A program made the position numbers and the translations under genes. Below the pieces are notes generated by a model. It was not told the DNA's origin. It did no database searches and saw only the letters and a list, made by a program, of their open reading frames with translations. Below, one piece after another: positions 13,918 to 22,934 of a DNA stretch of 32,210 bases. Location: positions 1 to 32,210 of the forward strand of contig JAJDOI010000107.1 in assembly GCA_022340245.1 (NCBI GenBank), in the 5' to 3' direction. Source of the stretch: Thiogranum sp. (lineage in GTDB: Bacteria > Pseudomonadota > Gammaproteobacteria > DSM-19610). Positions within the stretch are counted from its first letter, which is position 1, and each line of letters begins with the position of its first letter.

Positions 13918-16900
13918 TCAGGCTCCGGGTTGGCGAACGCCGAAACGGCGGTACAGCAGTGGCAGGAGGAACAGCGTCAGCAGGGTGGATGACACCAGGC
14001 CGCCGATCACCACGATGGCGAGCGGGCGCTGCAGTTCGGACCCGGGACCCTGGGCAAACAGCAGTGGCACCAGGCCGAAGGCGGCGATCGAGGCGGTCAT
14101 CAGCACCGGGCGAAGACGCCGCTGTGCGCCGTCGGTAACGACTTCGGCGAGCGGCCGGCCGAGTGCCAGCAACTGGTTGAAGAAGCTGACCATGACCACC
14201 CCGTTGAGCACCGCAATACCCAGCAGGGCGATGAAACCCACCGACGCGGGCACCGACAGGTATTCGCCCGTGACCCACAGGCCCACCACGCCGCCGATGA
14301 GGGCGAAGGGTATATTGGTGAGTACCAGTAAGGCCTGGCGCACGGAACGGAACGTCGAGAAAAGCGTCAGGAAAATCAGCCCCAGTGCGACCGGCACCAC
14401 GATGGACAGGCGCTTCGCCGCGCGCTGCTGGTTTTCGAACTGGCCACCCCATTCCAGGTAATAGCCGGCGGGCAGTGTGACGCTGTCGGCCACGTGCCGC
14501 CTGGCCTCCTCGACGAAGCTCACCAGGTCGCGGCCGCCGACGTTGGCGATAACCACGGCCATGCGGTTGCCGCGTTCGCGCTTGATGGCAACCGGTCCTT
14601 CGGTGCGTTCCAGTCGAACCAGATCGCCAAGGCCGGTCGTGCCGCCGTCGGGCAGCGTGATCCGCAGGTTGGCAAACACCGCCGGGGAATTGCGCAGTTC
14701 CTCGGGCCCGCGCAGCAGCAGCGGAATGCGCCGCGCATCCTGGTAGACGGTGCCCAGGCGCAGGCCCTCGACCTGGGCGCGTAGCGCCTGCTCCAGGCTG
14801 TCTATGGAAACGCCCAGCCGGCCGGCCGCCATGCGGTCGGCTGTCAGCCGGTAGTACTGGGCGCCTTCGTTGCGCGGCGTGAACACGTCTTGCGCACCGC
14901 GCACGTCATGCAGCGACTTTACAATGGCATCGGCCGTGGCGTTGAGCTGAGCCTGGTCGCTGCCGAAAATCTTGATGGCCAGATCACCGCGCACCCCGGT
15001 CAGCATTTCCGCAACGCGCATTTCGATCGGCTGGGTGAAGGCGTAGCCCACGCCGGGAAAATCATCCAGCACGGCGCGGATCTCGGCAATCAACGCTTCC
15101 TTGTTATCCATGCGCCACTGCTCGCGCGGCGCCAGCACCAGGAAGCTGTCGGTTTCGTTCAGCCCCATCGGGTCCAGTCCGAGTTCATCGGAACCCGAGC
15201 GGGCCACCACGCCGATGACTTCGGGCACCCGCGCCAGCAGGGCTTTCTGCACCCGCAGGTCGATGTCCAGAGACTGTTCGAGGTTGATCGACGGCAGTTT
15301 TTCCAGCTGCACGATCAGGTCCCCCTCGTCCATGGTGGGCATGAACGACTTGCCCACCTGCGTGTAGAGGACGCCGGCCAGTGCCAGCAGGCCAAGTGCC
15401 ACCGACAGGACCGTGCGCGTGTTGCGCAACGCCCAGTCCAGGCCGGGACGGTAAACGCGCTGCACCTGGCGCACCAGCCAGGGTTCCCGGTGCGAAACAC
15501 TGCCGATCAGGTAGGACGCCAGCACCGGGATGGCGGTGAGCGACAGCAGCAGCGAGGAGCTCAGGGCAAACACGATGGTGAGTGCTACCGGGATGAACAG
15601 CTTGCCTTCGAGTCCCTGCAGGGTGAGCAGGGGCAGGAATACGGTGACGATAATCAGAATACCCGAGGTCACGGGTACCGCCACTTCACGCGCCGCGCGA
15701 TAGATCAGGTGCAGCCGTGGCAAGCGCGCGGCGCCGTCGGTGCGCGCCAGGTGAGTGACGACATTTTCCACCACTACGACGGCGCCATCGACCAGCATGC
15801 CGATGGCGATGGACAGGCCGCCGAGGGACATCAGGTTCGCCGACATGCCGAAATAGTGCATGAGTATGAAGGTGGCCAGCGTCGCCAGCGGCAGAATCAG
15901 GGCGACGGTCAGGGCCGCGCGCAGATCGCCGAGAAACAGCACCAGCAACACCAGCACCAGGACGGTCGCTTCCATCAGCGCCCTGGTGACGGTGCCGACC
16001 GCTTTGTCGACCAGCTGGCCGCGGTCGTAGAAGACGTTGATCGTGACGCCCGCGGGCAGCCCGGGTTTGAGCTCCTCGAGCTTGGCGCGTACACCCTCGA
16101 CAACTTGCCGGGCGTTGGCGCCGCGCAGGCCCAGCACCAGGCCCTCGACCGCTTCGCCATTGCCGTTGCGGGTCACGGCGCCATAGCGGGTTATAGCGCC
16201 GGTGCGCACCTCGGCAATATCGCTCACGCGCACCGGTTCAGTAGGGTCGGGGTGGACCACGATGGCGCGGACATCCTCCAGCGTCTTGATGCTGCCTTCG
16301 GTGCGCACCAGCAGCGCCTCTTCGCCGTCGTTCAGGCGTCCCGCGCCGTCGTTGCGGTTGTTGCTTTGCAGCGCTTCGACCAGCACCTCGAGGGGAACGC
16401 CGAAGGCGTGCATTCTGGCGTTGTCCGGCACCACCTCGAAACTGCGCACCAGGCCGCCCAGGGCGTTGACGTCGGCAACCCCGGCGACCGAGCGCAGCGC
16501 CGGGCGGATGACCCAGTCGAGCAGATCGCGGCGCTCCATGTTGTCAAGCTCGCCGCCCTCAATGGTGAACATGAACATCTCACCCAGGGGCGTCGTCATG
16601 GGGGCGATACCGCCGCTGACGTCGGCCGGCAGGTCGCCCCAGATGGCATTCAGGCGTTCGGCCACCTGCTGGCGAGCCCAGTAAATATCGGTGCCTTCGG
16701 CGAAATCGACCGTGATGTCGGTCAGTGCGTACTTGGCCACCGAGCGCAGCATGGACTGGCGCGGCAGGCCGAGCATTTCGACTTCGATCGGTGCGGTGAT
16801 ACGGGTTTCGACTTCCCCGGGTGTCATGCCCGGCGCTTTGACAATGATTTTCACCTGCGTGGTCGAGACATCGGGAAAGGCGTCAATGGGCGTGGCCCGC

Positions 16901-16992
16901 AGCGCGTACCAGCCGCTGCCGGCGACCAGGGCGATCGCCAGCAGCATGAGCATGCGCTGGGTGAGCGCGAACTGAATGAGACGCTCCAGCAT
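13918..16992 (-). CDS. Heavy-metal efflux RND permease, system C (CzcA/CusA-like)
   Basis: Inner-membrane HME-family pump of 1024 residues expected to drive divalent or monovalent metal ions outwards through the system C adaptor and channel. Seen: an N-terminal MLERLIQFALTQR start, the DAFPDVSTTQV signature typical of HME permeases, TM4 motif IAIGMLVDGAVVVVEN with Asp 402 and Glu 409, and TM10 GIAVLNGVVMVSFF. The TM4 segment lacks the first Asp of the CzcA DFG motif and reads AIG as in CusA. It keeps VDGA as in CzcA, and the porter domain has a CzcA-like TGVRGDLAIKIFG. Metal specificity (Zn/Co/Cd/Ni versus Cu/Ag) is therefore undecided. The start overlaps the adaptor stop as TAATG. Confidence 0.94.
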   Translation of the reverse strand: MLERLIQFALTQRMLMLLAIALVAGSGWYALRATPIDAFPDVSTTQVKIIVKAPGMTPGEVETRITAPIEVEMLGLPRQSMLRSVAKYALTDITVDFAEGTDIYWARQQVAERLNAIWGDLPADVSGGIAPMTTPLGEMFMFTIEGGELDNMERRDLLDWVIRPALRSVAGVADVNALGGLVRSFEVVPDNARMHAFGVPLEVLVEALQSNNRNDGAGRLNDGEEALLVRTEGSIKTLEDVRAIVVHPDPTEPVRVSDIAEVRTGAITRYGAVTRNGNGEAVEGLVLGLRGANARQVVEGVRAKLEELKPGLPAGVTINVFYDRGQLVDKAVGTVTRALMEATVLVLVLLVLFLGDLRAALTVALILPLATLATFILMHYFGMSANLMSLGGLSIAIGMLVDGAVVVVENVVTHLARTDGAARLPRLHLIYRAAREVAVPVTSGILIIVTVFLPLLTLQGLEGKLFIPVALTIVFALSSSLLLSLTAIPVLASYLIGSVSHREPWLVRQVQRVYRPGLDWALRNTRTVLSVALGLLALAGVLYTQVGKSFMPTMDEGDLIVQLEKLPSINLEQSLDIDLRVQKALLARVPEVIGVVARSGSDELGLDPMGLNETDSFLVLAPREQWRMDNKEALIAEIRAVLDDFPGVGYAFTQPIEMRVAEMLTGVRGDLAIKIFGSDQAQLNATADAIVKSLHDVRGAQDVFTPRNEGAQYYRLTADRMAAGRLGVSIDSLEQALRAQVEGLRLGTVYQDARRIPLLLRGPEELRNSPAVFANLRITLPDGGTTGLGDLVRLERTEGPVAIKRERGNRMAVVIANVGGRDLVSFVEEARRHVADSVTLPAGYYLEWGGQFENQQRAAKRLSIVVPVALGLIFLTLFSTFRSVRQALLVLTNIPFALIGGVVGLWVTGEYLSVPASVGFIALLGIAVLNGVVMVSFFNQLLALGRPLAEVVTDGAQRRLRPVLMTASIAAFGLVPLLFAQGPGSELQRPLAIVVIGGLVSSTLLTLFLLPLLYRRFGVRQPGA

Positions 16993-18074
16993 TATGGCTG
17001 CTCTCCCTGCCAGATGGCCTTGATGGCCGCGGCGCCGTTGATCGCGATCGCGGTGTCGGCCGGCAACTGCGCCCGCACCACCAGGTCGGCGCTTTGTTCG
17101 GCTGTCACCGTGACTTCGACCGGGGTGAACCCGTCGGGTCCGGCGGCAAAGATGTAATGCCTGCCCTGGATGCGCGCCAGGGCGCCTCTCGGCACGCGGT
17201 AACTGTGCGGGTCAGACAGACTGGCCAGCTGCGCTTGCAGGAACTGACCGGGGTGCAGCTGTTGTGCGCCGTCGCGGATCTCGGCGCGTACCAGAACCCC
17301 CTGGTCGGCACTGTGCACCATGCGGCCGACGGTGATGACAGGACCGGACAGGTTCAGTGCCGGGATCAGCACCGTCTGGCCCGGTGCCGTGTCTCCCAGT
17401 TGTTCGAGGGGTACGTGGATTTCCAGCCACAAGGGGTCGAGGTCGGCGATCCGGTAGAGAGGGTCGGCGGCGGCGACGCGGTTGCCGGCGGTTACCAGCT
17501 GTTCGAGCACCACACCGTCGAGCGGTGCGCGCACAATCAGCGTGCTGCTCATTTCGCGCCGCTTTTGCAGATCGTTCAGTGCCGCCTCGTCCATCCCGGC
17601 GATTTCCAGCAGCCGGCGCAGGCGCGCCAGCGAAGTGGATACCTGCGTGAAGGCGGCTTGCGATTCCAGCAACCGGCGTTCGGCGATAATGCCTTCCTTG
17701 TTCAGTTGCCGGTCGCGCCGGTAATTGCTGTTTGCCAGGCTGTAGCGCGACAGCGTTTCCAGGTACTGGCTCTGCAACTCCAGCAGCCTGGGACTTTGAA
17801 TGCGCACCAGTGGCTGGCCTTTGCTCACCCGTTCGCCCTCGGCGACCAGCAGAACCTCCACCAGTCCCTCCTGGGGCGCGGTGACCACCTGCAACTGTGC
17901 ATTCGGCACCGCGACGCGGGCCGGGAGCAGTGTGCTGTGCGTGACCGCGACAGATTCCAGCGGCGCCACCTCGATACCCAGCGCGCCGCGCTGTGTCATG
18001 GAAACAGGGATGACGTCGGCGGCGGTCGCCCTCAGGGCGAGCAACAGCAGCGTGGCGGGCAGGATCATTTTCAT
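16992..18074 (-). CDS. CzcB-like periplasmic adaptor, system C
   Basis: Periplasmic adaptor of 360 residues linking the HME permease and its channel. A signal peptide covers about residues 1-19 (LLLLALRATAA). The first lipoyl half is near PQEGLVEVLLVAEGERVSKG, with a long helical hairpin at about 95-160 containing QSQYLETLSRYSLANSNYRRD. The second lipoyl half is APLDGVVLEQLVTAGNRV, followed by the barrel and membrane-proximal domains. There is no His-rich N-terminal extension as in CzcB of Cupriavidus and no Met-rich stretch as in CusB. The ATG at 18074 overlaps the upstream stop (ATGA), and the TAA overlaps the permease ATG. Confidence 0.93.
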   Translation of the reverse strand: MKMILPATLLLLALRATAADVIPVSMTQRGALGIEVAPLESVAVTHSTLLPARVAVPNAQLQVVTAPQEGLVEVLLVAEGERVSKGQPLVRIQSPRLLELQSQYLETLSRYSLANSNYRRDRQLNKEGIIAERRLLESQAAFTQVSTSLARLRRLLEIAGMDEAALNDLQKRREMSSTLIVRAPLDGVVLEQLVTAGNRVAAADPLYRIADLDPLWLEIHVPLEQLGDTAPGQTVLIPALNLSGPVITVGRMVHSADQGVLVRAEIRDGAQQLHPGQFLQAQLASLSDPHSYRVPRGALARIQGRHYIFAAGPDGFTPVEVTVTAEQSADLVVRAQLPADTAIAINGAAAIKAIWQGEQP

Positions 18075-19291
18075 TCCGGTATTACTCCCAGTGCCTGGTT
18101 GAAGCGCGCGGTCGCGCGGCCGAGTTCGAGGCGCCGCAGGCGCAGGTCGCGCTCGGCGGCGAGCGCCTGAGCGCGTGCCTGCAGCAGAGTGAACAGATCG
18201 CTTTCGCCCAGTTCAAACCCGCGCCGCGTCAGGCGCAGCCCTTCGCCGGCGAGCGCAGACTGCTGTTGGGCCAGCGCCAGTTCCTGGCTGGTCTTGCGCT
18301 GATCGGCGGCGGCGCGAATCAGGTCGTTTTCGAGATCGCGGCGAACCTGGGCGAGTTCGATGGCCGCCTCGGTGAGGTTGCGTTCGGCCTGCGCGGTCCT
18401 GACCGCCGACTGGGCCCGGGTTCCCAGCGGCAGGTTGATCGCGACTATCATGGCGGTGTCGTACGACAGGCCGGATTCGGCGCGTTCGCTTTTGCCGCCC
18501 AGGGTCAGCAGCGGGTTGGCGCGTTTTTCCGTGCGTACCTGGTCGCGTTGGGCGCGGGCCCGCGAGGCACTGCGGCGCGCTGCCTCGAGCGCCGGGTGAT
18601 TGTCGGCGATGATTGAGGCTTCTGCGGCGCGTTCCCGGATATCGGCGGGCAATTCGGACAAGCCGGTCCATGCCTGGTATTGCTGCAACAGGCTGTCGTA
18701 GTGTGACGCCGCAGAAACACGCTCGGTCTTTCGCGTCAGCACTTCCTTTTGTGCAAGAATAAGATCGGTGCGTGCCAGCTCGCCGGCGCGATAGCGCTTC
18801 GCGACATCGTTCTCCAGCACCTCGGCGCTGCTGAGCCCCTGGTCGCTGAGCGCCAGGCTGGCCGCAGCAATGCGCAGCGACCACACTAGTTCACGGACTT
18901 CGCCAGCCACCCGCCAGTGCTGCAGGCGCTGGATCCCCTCGGCTTCATTGTCCGTGGCGGTGGCCACCTGCCGGCGCTGCTCGCGCTGGCCCGGCAACCA
19001 CAGGGGCAGCTCGAGACCGCCTTCCCACTGGCGGAAGCCGTTGTCATCGATATAGCTGTCGTTTTCGTGCCGCAGCATGACAGCCGGGTCGCCAGCCAGC
19101 AGGCTGGACGCCTGCCGGCGCACGGCCGTGCCTTCGGAGCGGACGGCCTCGCTCAGCGGGCGCTGGGGATAACGTTCGTACCCTGCCTGGATGACAGCGG
19201 AAAGAGACGGTGTTGCGGCGTTCGCCGCGGGGGCGAAAAAAGCCGCACAGCTCAACACCAGGGACATCATTGTCGGTCTTGTAGCGGGCAT
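18071..19291 (-). CDS. CzcC-like outer-membrane efflux channel, system C
   Basis: TolC-superfamily channel of 406 residues, first gene of the system C operon. The ATG at 19291 was chosen because AGGAAGAG lies upstream and it yields a compact signal peptide (SLVLSCAAFFAPAANA, cleavage before ATPS). A TTG at 19324 would add 11 residues with no better signal. Two TolC repeats are visible, with heptad-rich helices such as YDSLLQQYQAWTGL and a second beta/helix unit starting at TAMIVAINLPLGTRAQSAV. The LVLSC stretch faintly resembles a lipobox, but the ANA site favours ordinary cleavage. It is divergent from the tetR-led operon across a 264-bp gap. Confidence 0.9.
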   Translation of the reverse strand: MPATRPTMMSLVLSCAAFFAPAANAATPSLSAVIQAGYERYPQRPLSEAVRSEGTAVRRQASSLLAGDPAVMLRHENDSYIDDNGFRQWEGGLELPLWLPGQREQRRQVATATDNEAEGIQRLQHWRVAGEVRELVWSLRIAAASLALSDQGLSSAEVLENDVAKRYRAGELARTDLILAQKEVLTRKTERVSAASHYDSLLQQYQAWTGLSELPADIRERAAEASIIADNHPALEAARRSASRARAQRDQVRTEKRANPLLTLGGKSERAESGLSYDTAMIVAINLPLGTRAQSAVRTAQAERNLTEAAIELAQVRRDLENDLIRAAADQRKTSQELALAQQQSALAGEGLRLTRRGFELGESDLFTLLQARAQALAAERDLRLRRLELGRATARFNQALGVIPE

Positions 19292-19499
19292 GGTGGTCTG
19301 GCTCTTCCTAATCGTGGCCGGCAATCGGGCCGGTGTGAAACGGGTCGAGCGCGCAGTCTGCAGGGCACAGATGAATTAAACCTTAACGCAGCGGTCTCTG
19401 TGTGGCGCCGGCAGCCGATTGCCGGCAGCGGGGCCGGGCGTTCAGAGGGCGCAGCCGAATTGAACCAGCATTCTGGGGGTTTCTCGGGCACCGTGGCTA

Positions 19500-19531
19500 T
19501 TGAATAATTCAAATAGCTATTTAAACTAGCT
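19500..19531. promoter_or_regulatory. Overlapping palindromes at the probable tetR promoter
   Basis: Three overlapping inverted repeats lie 25-56 bases before the TetR start: TTGAATAATTCAA (19500-19512, perfect), AAATAGCTATTT (19511-19522, perfect) and AGCTA/TAGCT arms (19515-19519 and 19527-19531). The stretch also contains a possible -35 (TTGAAT, 19500) and -10 (TAAACT, 19522) 16 bases apart. This is a typical layout for an autorepressing TetR operator. The rest of 19292-19499 shows only a possible promoter for the divergent channel gene, with no clear motif. Confidence 0.55.
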
Positions 19532-19555
19532 GCATTGATCTCCGGGGAGTCCGAT

Positions 19556-20218
19556 ATGCGTACCAGCCGCAGAGACGGCATGGAAACCAGGCAGCGCCTG
19601 CTGGAGGCGGGCTGCCGGGTGTTTGCCGAAAAGGGCTACCAGGATGCCAACGTGGCCGACATCTGCCGGCGCGCGGGCGCCAATGTCGCGGCGGTGAACT
19701 ATCACTTCGGCGGCAAGGACGCGCTTTACGGCGAGGTCTGGCGGCATATCTTCGACACCTTTATGCAGGCGTATCCTGTCGACGGCGGCCTGCCGGCTGA
19801 CAGCCCCGCGGAAAACCGTCTGTATGCGCTGGTGCTGGCGCTGTTGCACCGGCCATTCGATGACGGGCGCCTCGGTGAGGGCTTCCAACTCGCGGTGCGC
19901 GAGATGGTCAGCCCCACCGATGTGTTCGCCGGCACCTACCGTGAGCTGGTAACACCGGTGCGTACCCGCACGCATGCGCTGATTCGCGAACTGCTGGGGC
20001 CCGCGGCAACCGGCCAACAGGTGCTGTACTGCGAAATCAGCCTCATCAATCAATGCCTGTCGGCGAATTTCTCCCGCGGCCGGCGCAAGCTGCTGTTTGG
20101 CCGCGAGCGCTTTTCCCGCGCGCAGCTCGAAGGCCTGGCGCGGCATATTACGGATTTTTCTCTGGGCGGTATCGCGGCGATTCGCGCGCTGGCAGAGAGC
20201 GGGCAGTGCGGGAGTTGA
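19556..20218 (+). CDS. TetR/AcrR-family repressor with CecR-like C-terminus
   Basis: A 220-residue transcriptional repressor. The N-terminal helix-turn-helix (about residues 31-58) reads VADICRRAGANVAAVNYHFGGKDALY, a near-consensus TetR recognition region. The C-terminal part (about 80-215), with EGFQLAVREMVSPTDVF and a later EISLINQCLSANFSR segment, resembles the CecR/YbiH type (DUF1956), whose members control efflux and adaptor genes. ATG 19556 has GGGGAG at 19544-19549. The gene ends five bases before the start of the outer-membrane gene, so it is the first gene of the system D operon. It probably represses the whole unit through the palindromes upstream until an exported compound binds. 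Confidence 0.92.
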   Translation: MRTSRRDGMETRQRLLEAGCRVFAEKGYQDANVADICRRAGANVAAVNYHFGGKDALYGEVWRHIFDTFMQAYPVDGGLPADSPAENRLYALVLALLHRPFDDGRLGEGFQLAVREMVSPTDVFAGTYRELVTPVRTRTHALIRELLGPAATGQQVLYCEISLINQCLSANFSRGRRKLLFGRERFSRAQLEGLARHITDFSLGGIAAIRALAESGQCGS

Positions 20219-20223
20219 CGGCC

Positions 20224-21660
20224 ATGTCAGGGGTGAGGTGCTCACGCAGGTATCCGGTTGCCGTCGCACGCCTGACAGCGGCCGCCGCGCTGGTGGTCGT
20301 GCTTTCGGCCTGCAGCCTGGCCGTCACGCGCGACGCCGCGACGCCGGCGGTGCCGCTGCCCGCTGCCTTCTCGCAAACCGGCGATTCCACGCTGTCGGCG
20401 CACTGGTGGCAGAGCTTTGCCGACCCGCAACTGGACACGCTCATCGATGGCATGCTGCAACGCAACTTCAGTTTGCGCGCCGCATGGGACCGGCTCGATC
20501 AAGCCGCCGCGCTCGCGCGTAAAGCCGGCGCCGACTTCTATCCGAGTCTCGATGCGAGTGCTTCGGCTACGCGTAATGTCGCCCACAGCGCGGCTACCGT
20601 CCGGACCAGCCAGTTCACTGCAGGCCTCGTTGCGGCCTACGAAGTGGATCTCTGGGGCAAGGTGCGCTCCAGCGCCCAGGCCGCCGAGCTGGACCGGCAG
20701 GCCACGGACGCGCAACTGCAGACCGCGGCCCTGACCCTGACGGCACAGGTGGCGACCACCTGGTATCAGCTTGCCGAGCAGCTTGCGCTGGTGGAGCAGC
20801 TGCAACAGCAGCTGGACACCAACCAGAAGGTGCTGGAGCTGATCGAGGTGCGCTTTCGCCACGGCAGTGCCGGTGCCGTCGACGTCCTGCAGCAACGCCA
20901 GCTGGTGGAATCCAACCGCGGCGATCTGGCTGACACGCAGGGGCGGGTCGCGGTGTTGCGCCATCAACTGGCAGTCCTCCTGGGTGAGCCCGCCGGTGCC
21001 GACGGACTGTCCGAAACGGCGCGGGCCAGTCTGGTCGACGTGCCGGCACTGCCTGTTACGGGCGTGCCCGCGCAGCAGTTGCAGCAGCGCCCCGATGTGC
21101 GCCAGGGCTGGTTGAGCCTGCTCGCCGCCGATCAGCGCGTGGCGGTGGCGATTGCCGATCGCTTTCCGCGGCTCAGCCTGTCGGCCAGCGCCACCAGCAG
21201 CAGTGACAAAGCCCGCGACCTGTTCAACGACTGGCTGGGCAACCTGTCCGCCAACCTGTTGCTGCCGGTTATCGACGGCGGCCGCCGCCGCGCCGAGGTG
21301 GACAGCCGCAGGGCAGTGGCCGCGGAGGCGCTCGACAACTACCGCCAGACCCTGGTGCAGGCTTTTGCCGAGGTGGAAGATGCGCTGGTGCAGGAGCGCC
21401 AGCAGCAGGCATTTCTGGCCAGTGTCGACAAGCAGCTGCGCTTGTCGACACTGGCTATACAGCGGCTGCGCGACAGTTACCGCAACGGCGCGGTCGACTA
21501 CCTGCGCGTGCTGACCGCGTTGGTGAGCCAGCAGTCACTGGAGCGCACTCAAATTCAGGCGCGCCGCCAGTTGATCGAGTTTCGCATCAACCTGTACCGG
21601 GCGCTCGCCGGCGGCTGGCAGCCGCCGCGCCCGCCGCTCGCGCTGCGCGACGCGCCATGA
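20224..21660 (+). CDS. NodT-family outer-membrane efflux lipoprotein, system D
   Basis: TolC-superfamily channel of 478 residues with a lipobox LSAC (Cys 30) after a hydrophobic stretch, then the NodT/OprM opening HWWQSFADPQLDTLI. Both repeats are present: AAYEVDLWGKVRSSAQAAELD in the first half and NLLLPVIDGGRRRAEVD in the second, each entering the outer-membrane barrel. ATG 20224 was chosen because CGGGAG lies at 20209-20214. The frame is open further upstream only because it shadows the end of tetR. The stop overlaps the adaptor ATG (ATGA). It completes a self-sufficient tripartite pump and may also serve system B, which lacks its own channel. Confidence 0.92.
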   Translation: MSGVRCSRRYPVAVARLTAAAALVVVLSACSLAVTRDAATPAVPLPAAFSQTGDSTLSAHWWQSFADPQLDTLIDGMLQRNFSLRAAWDRLDQAAALARKAGADFYPSLDASASATRNVAHSAATVRTSQFTAGLVAAYEVDLWGKVRSSAQAAELDRQATDAQLQTAALTLTAQVATTWYQLAEQLALVEQLQQQLDTNQKVLELIEVRFRHGSAGAVDVLQQRQLVESNRGDLADTQGRVAVLRHQLAVLLGEPAGADGLSETARASLVDVPALPVTGVPAQQLQQRPDVRQGWLSLLAADQRVAVAIADRFPRLSLSASATSSSDKARDLFNDWLGNLSANLLLPVIDGGRRRAEVDSRRAVAAEALDNYRQTLVQAFAEVEDALVQERQQQAFLASVDKQLRLSTLAIQRLRDSYRNGAVDYLRVLTALVSQQSLERTQIQARRQLIEFRINLYRALAGGWQPPRPPLALRDAP

Positions 21661-22934
21661 AAGAGGATAACAACAGCATGCCGAATCTGAATGCGACAGA
21701 TGCCCCGGCTACAGGCTCGCGGCGCTGGCTGGTGGTGTTGCTGCCGGCCCTGGTGGTGCTGGGCGGTATTGTTATCGCCATGATGCTGGTGGAGACCGCG
21801 CCCAGGGCCAAACGCGAACCGGCGCCCAGCCAGGCGCGGCTGGTGGAAGTGCAACCGGTGACCCTGGGCGACAGCGTGGCCGACATCGAAGCCATGGGTA
21901 CGGTAGTGCCCGCGCGTGAAGTGGTACTGCAGCCGCAGGTCAGCGGCGAGGTGCTGACAATCAGTGACGAGCTGGTACCCGGCGGGCGTTTCCGCAAGGG
22001 TGAGCAGCTGCTGCGCATCGATCCCGCCGACTACGAACTGGCTGTGCGCCAGCGGGAAAGCGAGCTGTCGCAGGCACAGAGCAATCTCAAGATCGAGCAG
22101 GGCCAGCAGGCAATCGCCAGGAACGAGTTCGAGCTGCTGGGCGAATCGACCGCCGGAGAAGACAACGCCCTCATGTTGCGTAAGCCCCAGCTGGAGTCAG
22201 TACGCGCCAGCGTGGCCACCGCGCAAGCCACGCTGGAGCGGGCAAGGCTCGACCTGGCGCGCACGCGCATTCGCGCACCGTTTAATGCCATTGTGCAAAG
22301 TCGCGAAGTGAATACCGGCACGCGCGTCACGCCGGTCAGTAAACTGGCAACGCTGATCGGCACCGACCGCTACTGGCTGGAATTGTCCGTGCCGGTGGAC
22401 CAGCTGCAATGGCTGGAGATTCCGGCTATCAACGCCGGGCAGGGTTCGGCGGTGCGTGTTTACGACGAAGCAGCCTGGGGTCCGGACAAGTTCCGCCGCG
22501 GCCGCGTCATCCGCCTGGCCGGTGACCTGGAGAACGAAGGCCGCATGGCGCGGGTGCTGGTGGCGGTGGATGACCCGCTGGCCCTGCAGCCCGAACACGC
22601 CGGTGCGCCGGTGTTGCTGTTGAACAGCTATGTACGCGCCGTGATAGAGGGCAGGACGCTGAGCAATGTCGCCCGTGTGGACCGGGCGCTGCTGCGTGGC
22701 GAGGACCAGGTGTGGCTGATGGGCAGCGACGGCCGCTTGCAGATCCGCACTGTGACCATCCCGTTCCGCGGTCCTCACAGCGTGCTGGTCAGCGAGGGAC
22801 TGGCTGCCGGCGAGCGGCTGGTGGTGACGGATCTGTCGGCGCCGGTGGAGGGCATGGCGCTGCGCACCGGCGACAGTGAGACGCCCGCGCTGCCACGCGA
22901 ACCGCCGGCGGGGCAACCGGTGCCCGGGTCATGA
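21657..22934 (+). CDS. RND periplasmic adaptor, system D
   Basis: Membrane-anchored adaptor of 425 residues. It has no cleavable signal peptide but a single N-terminal helix (about 24-43, WLVVLLPALVVLGGIVIAMM). Next come the lipoyl half (VLQPQVSGEVLTISDELVPGG), a helical hairpin at about 120-190, the second lipoyl half (RIRAPFNAIVQSREVNTGTRV), the barrel and a membrane-proximal domain. A Pro-rich tail ends the protein. The start overlaps the channel gene stop and the stop overlaps the permease ATG, both as ATGA. ATG 21678 is an alternative start that would shorten the N-terminus by seven residues. Confidence 0.93.
   Translation: MKEDNNSMPNLNATDAPATGSRRWLVVLLPALVVLGGIVIAMMLVETAPRAKREPAPSQARLVEVQPVTLGDSVADIEAMGTVVPAREVVLQPQVSGEVLTISDELVPGGRFRKGEQLLRIDPADYELAVRQRESELSQAQSNLKIEQGQQAIARNEFELLGESTAGEDNALMLRKPQLESVRASVATAQATLERARLDLARTRIRAPFNAIVQSREVNTGTRVTPVSKLATLIGTDRYWLELSVPVDQLQWLEIPAINAGQGSAVRVYDEAAWGPDKFRRGRVIRLAGDLENEGRMARVLVAVDDPLALQPEHAGAPVLLLNSYVRAVIEGRTLSNVARVDRALLRGEDQVWLMGSDGRLQIRTVTIPFRGPHSVLVSEGLAAGERLVVTDLSAPVEGMALRTGDSETPALPREPPAGQPVPGS

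Noticed and set aside
19375-19390. TTAA-rich tandem motif upstream of the system C channel gene as a site for the response regulator.
   Set aside because: The spacing does not fit PhoP (N5) or PmrA/QseB-type (N6-7) direct repeats, so no site was called.
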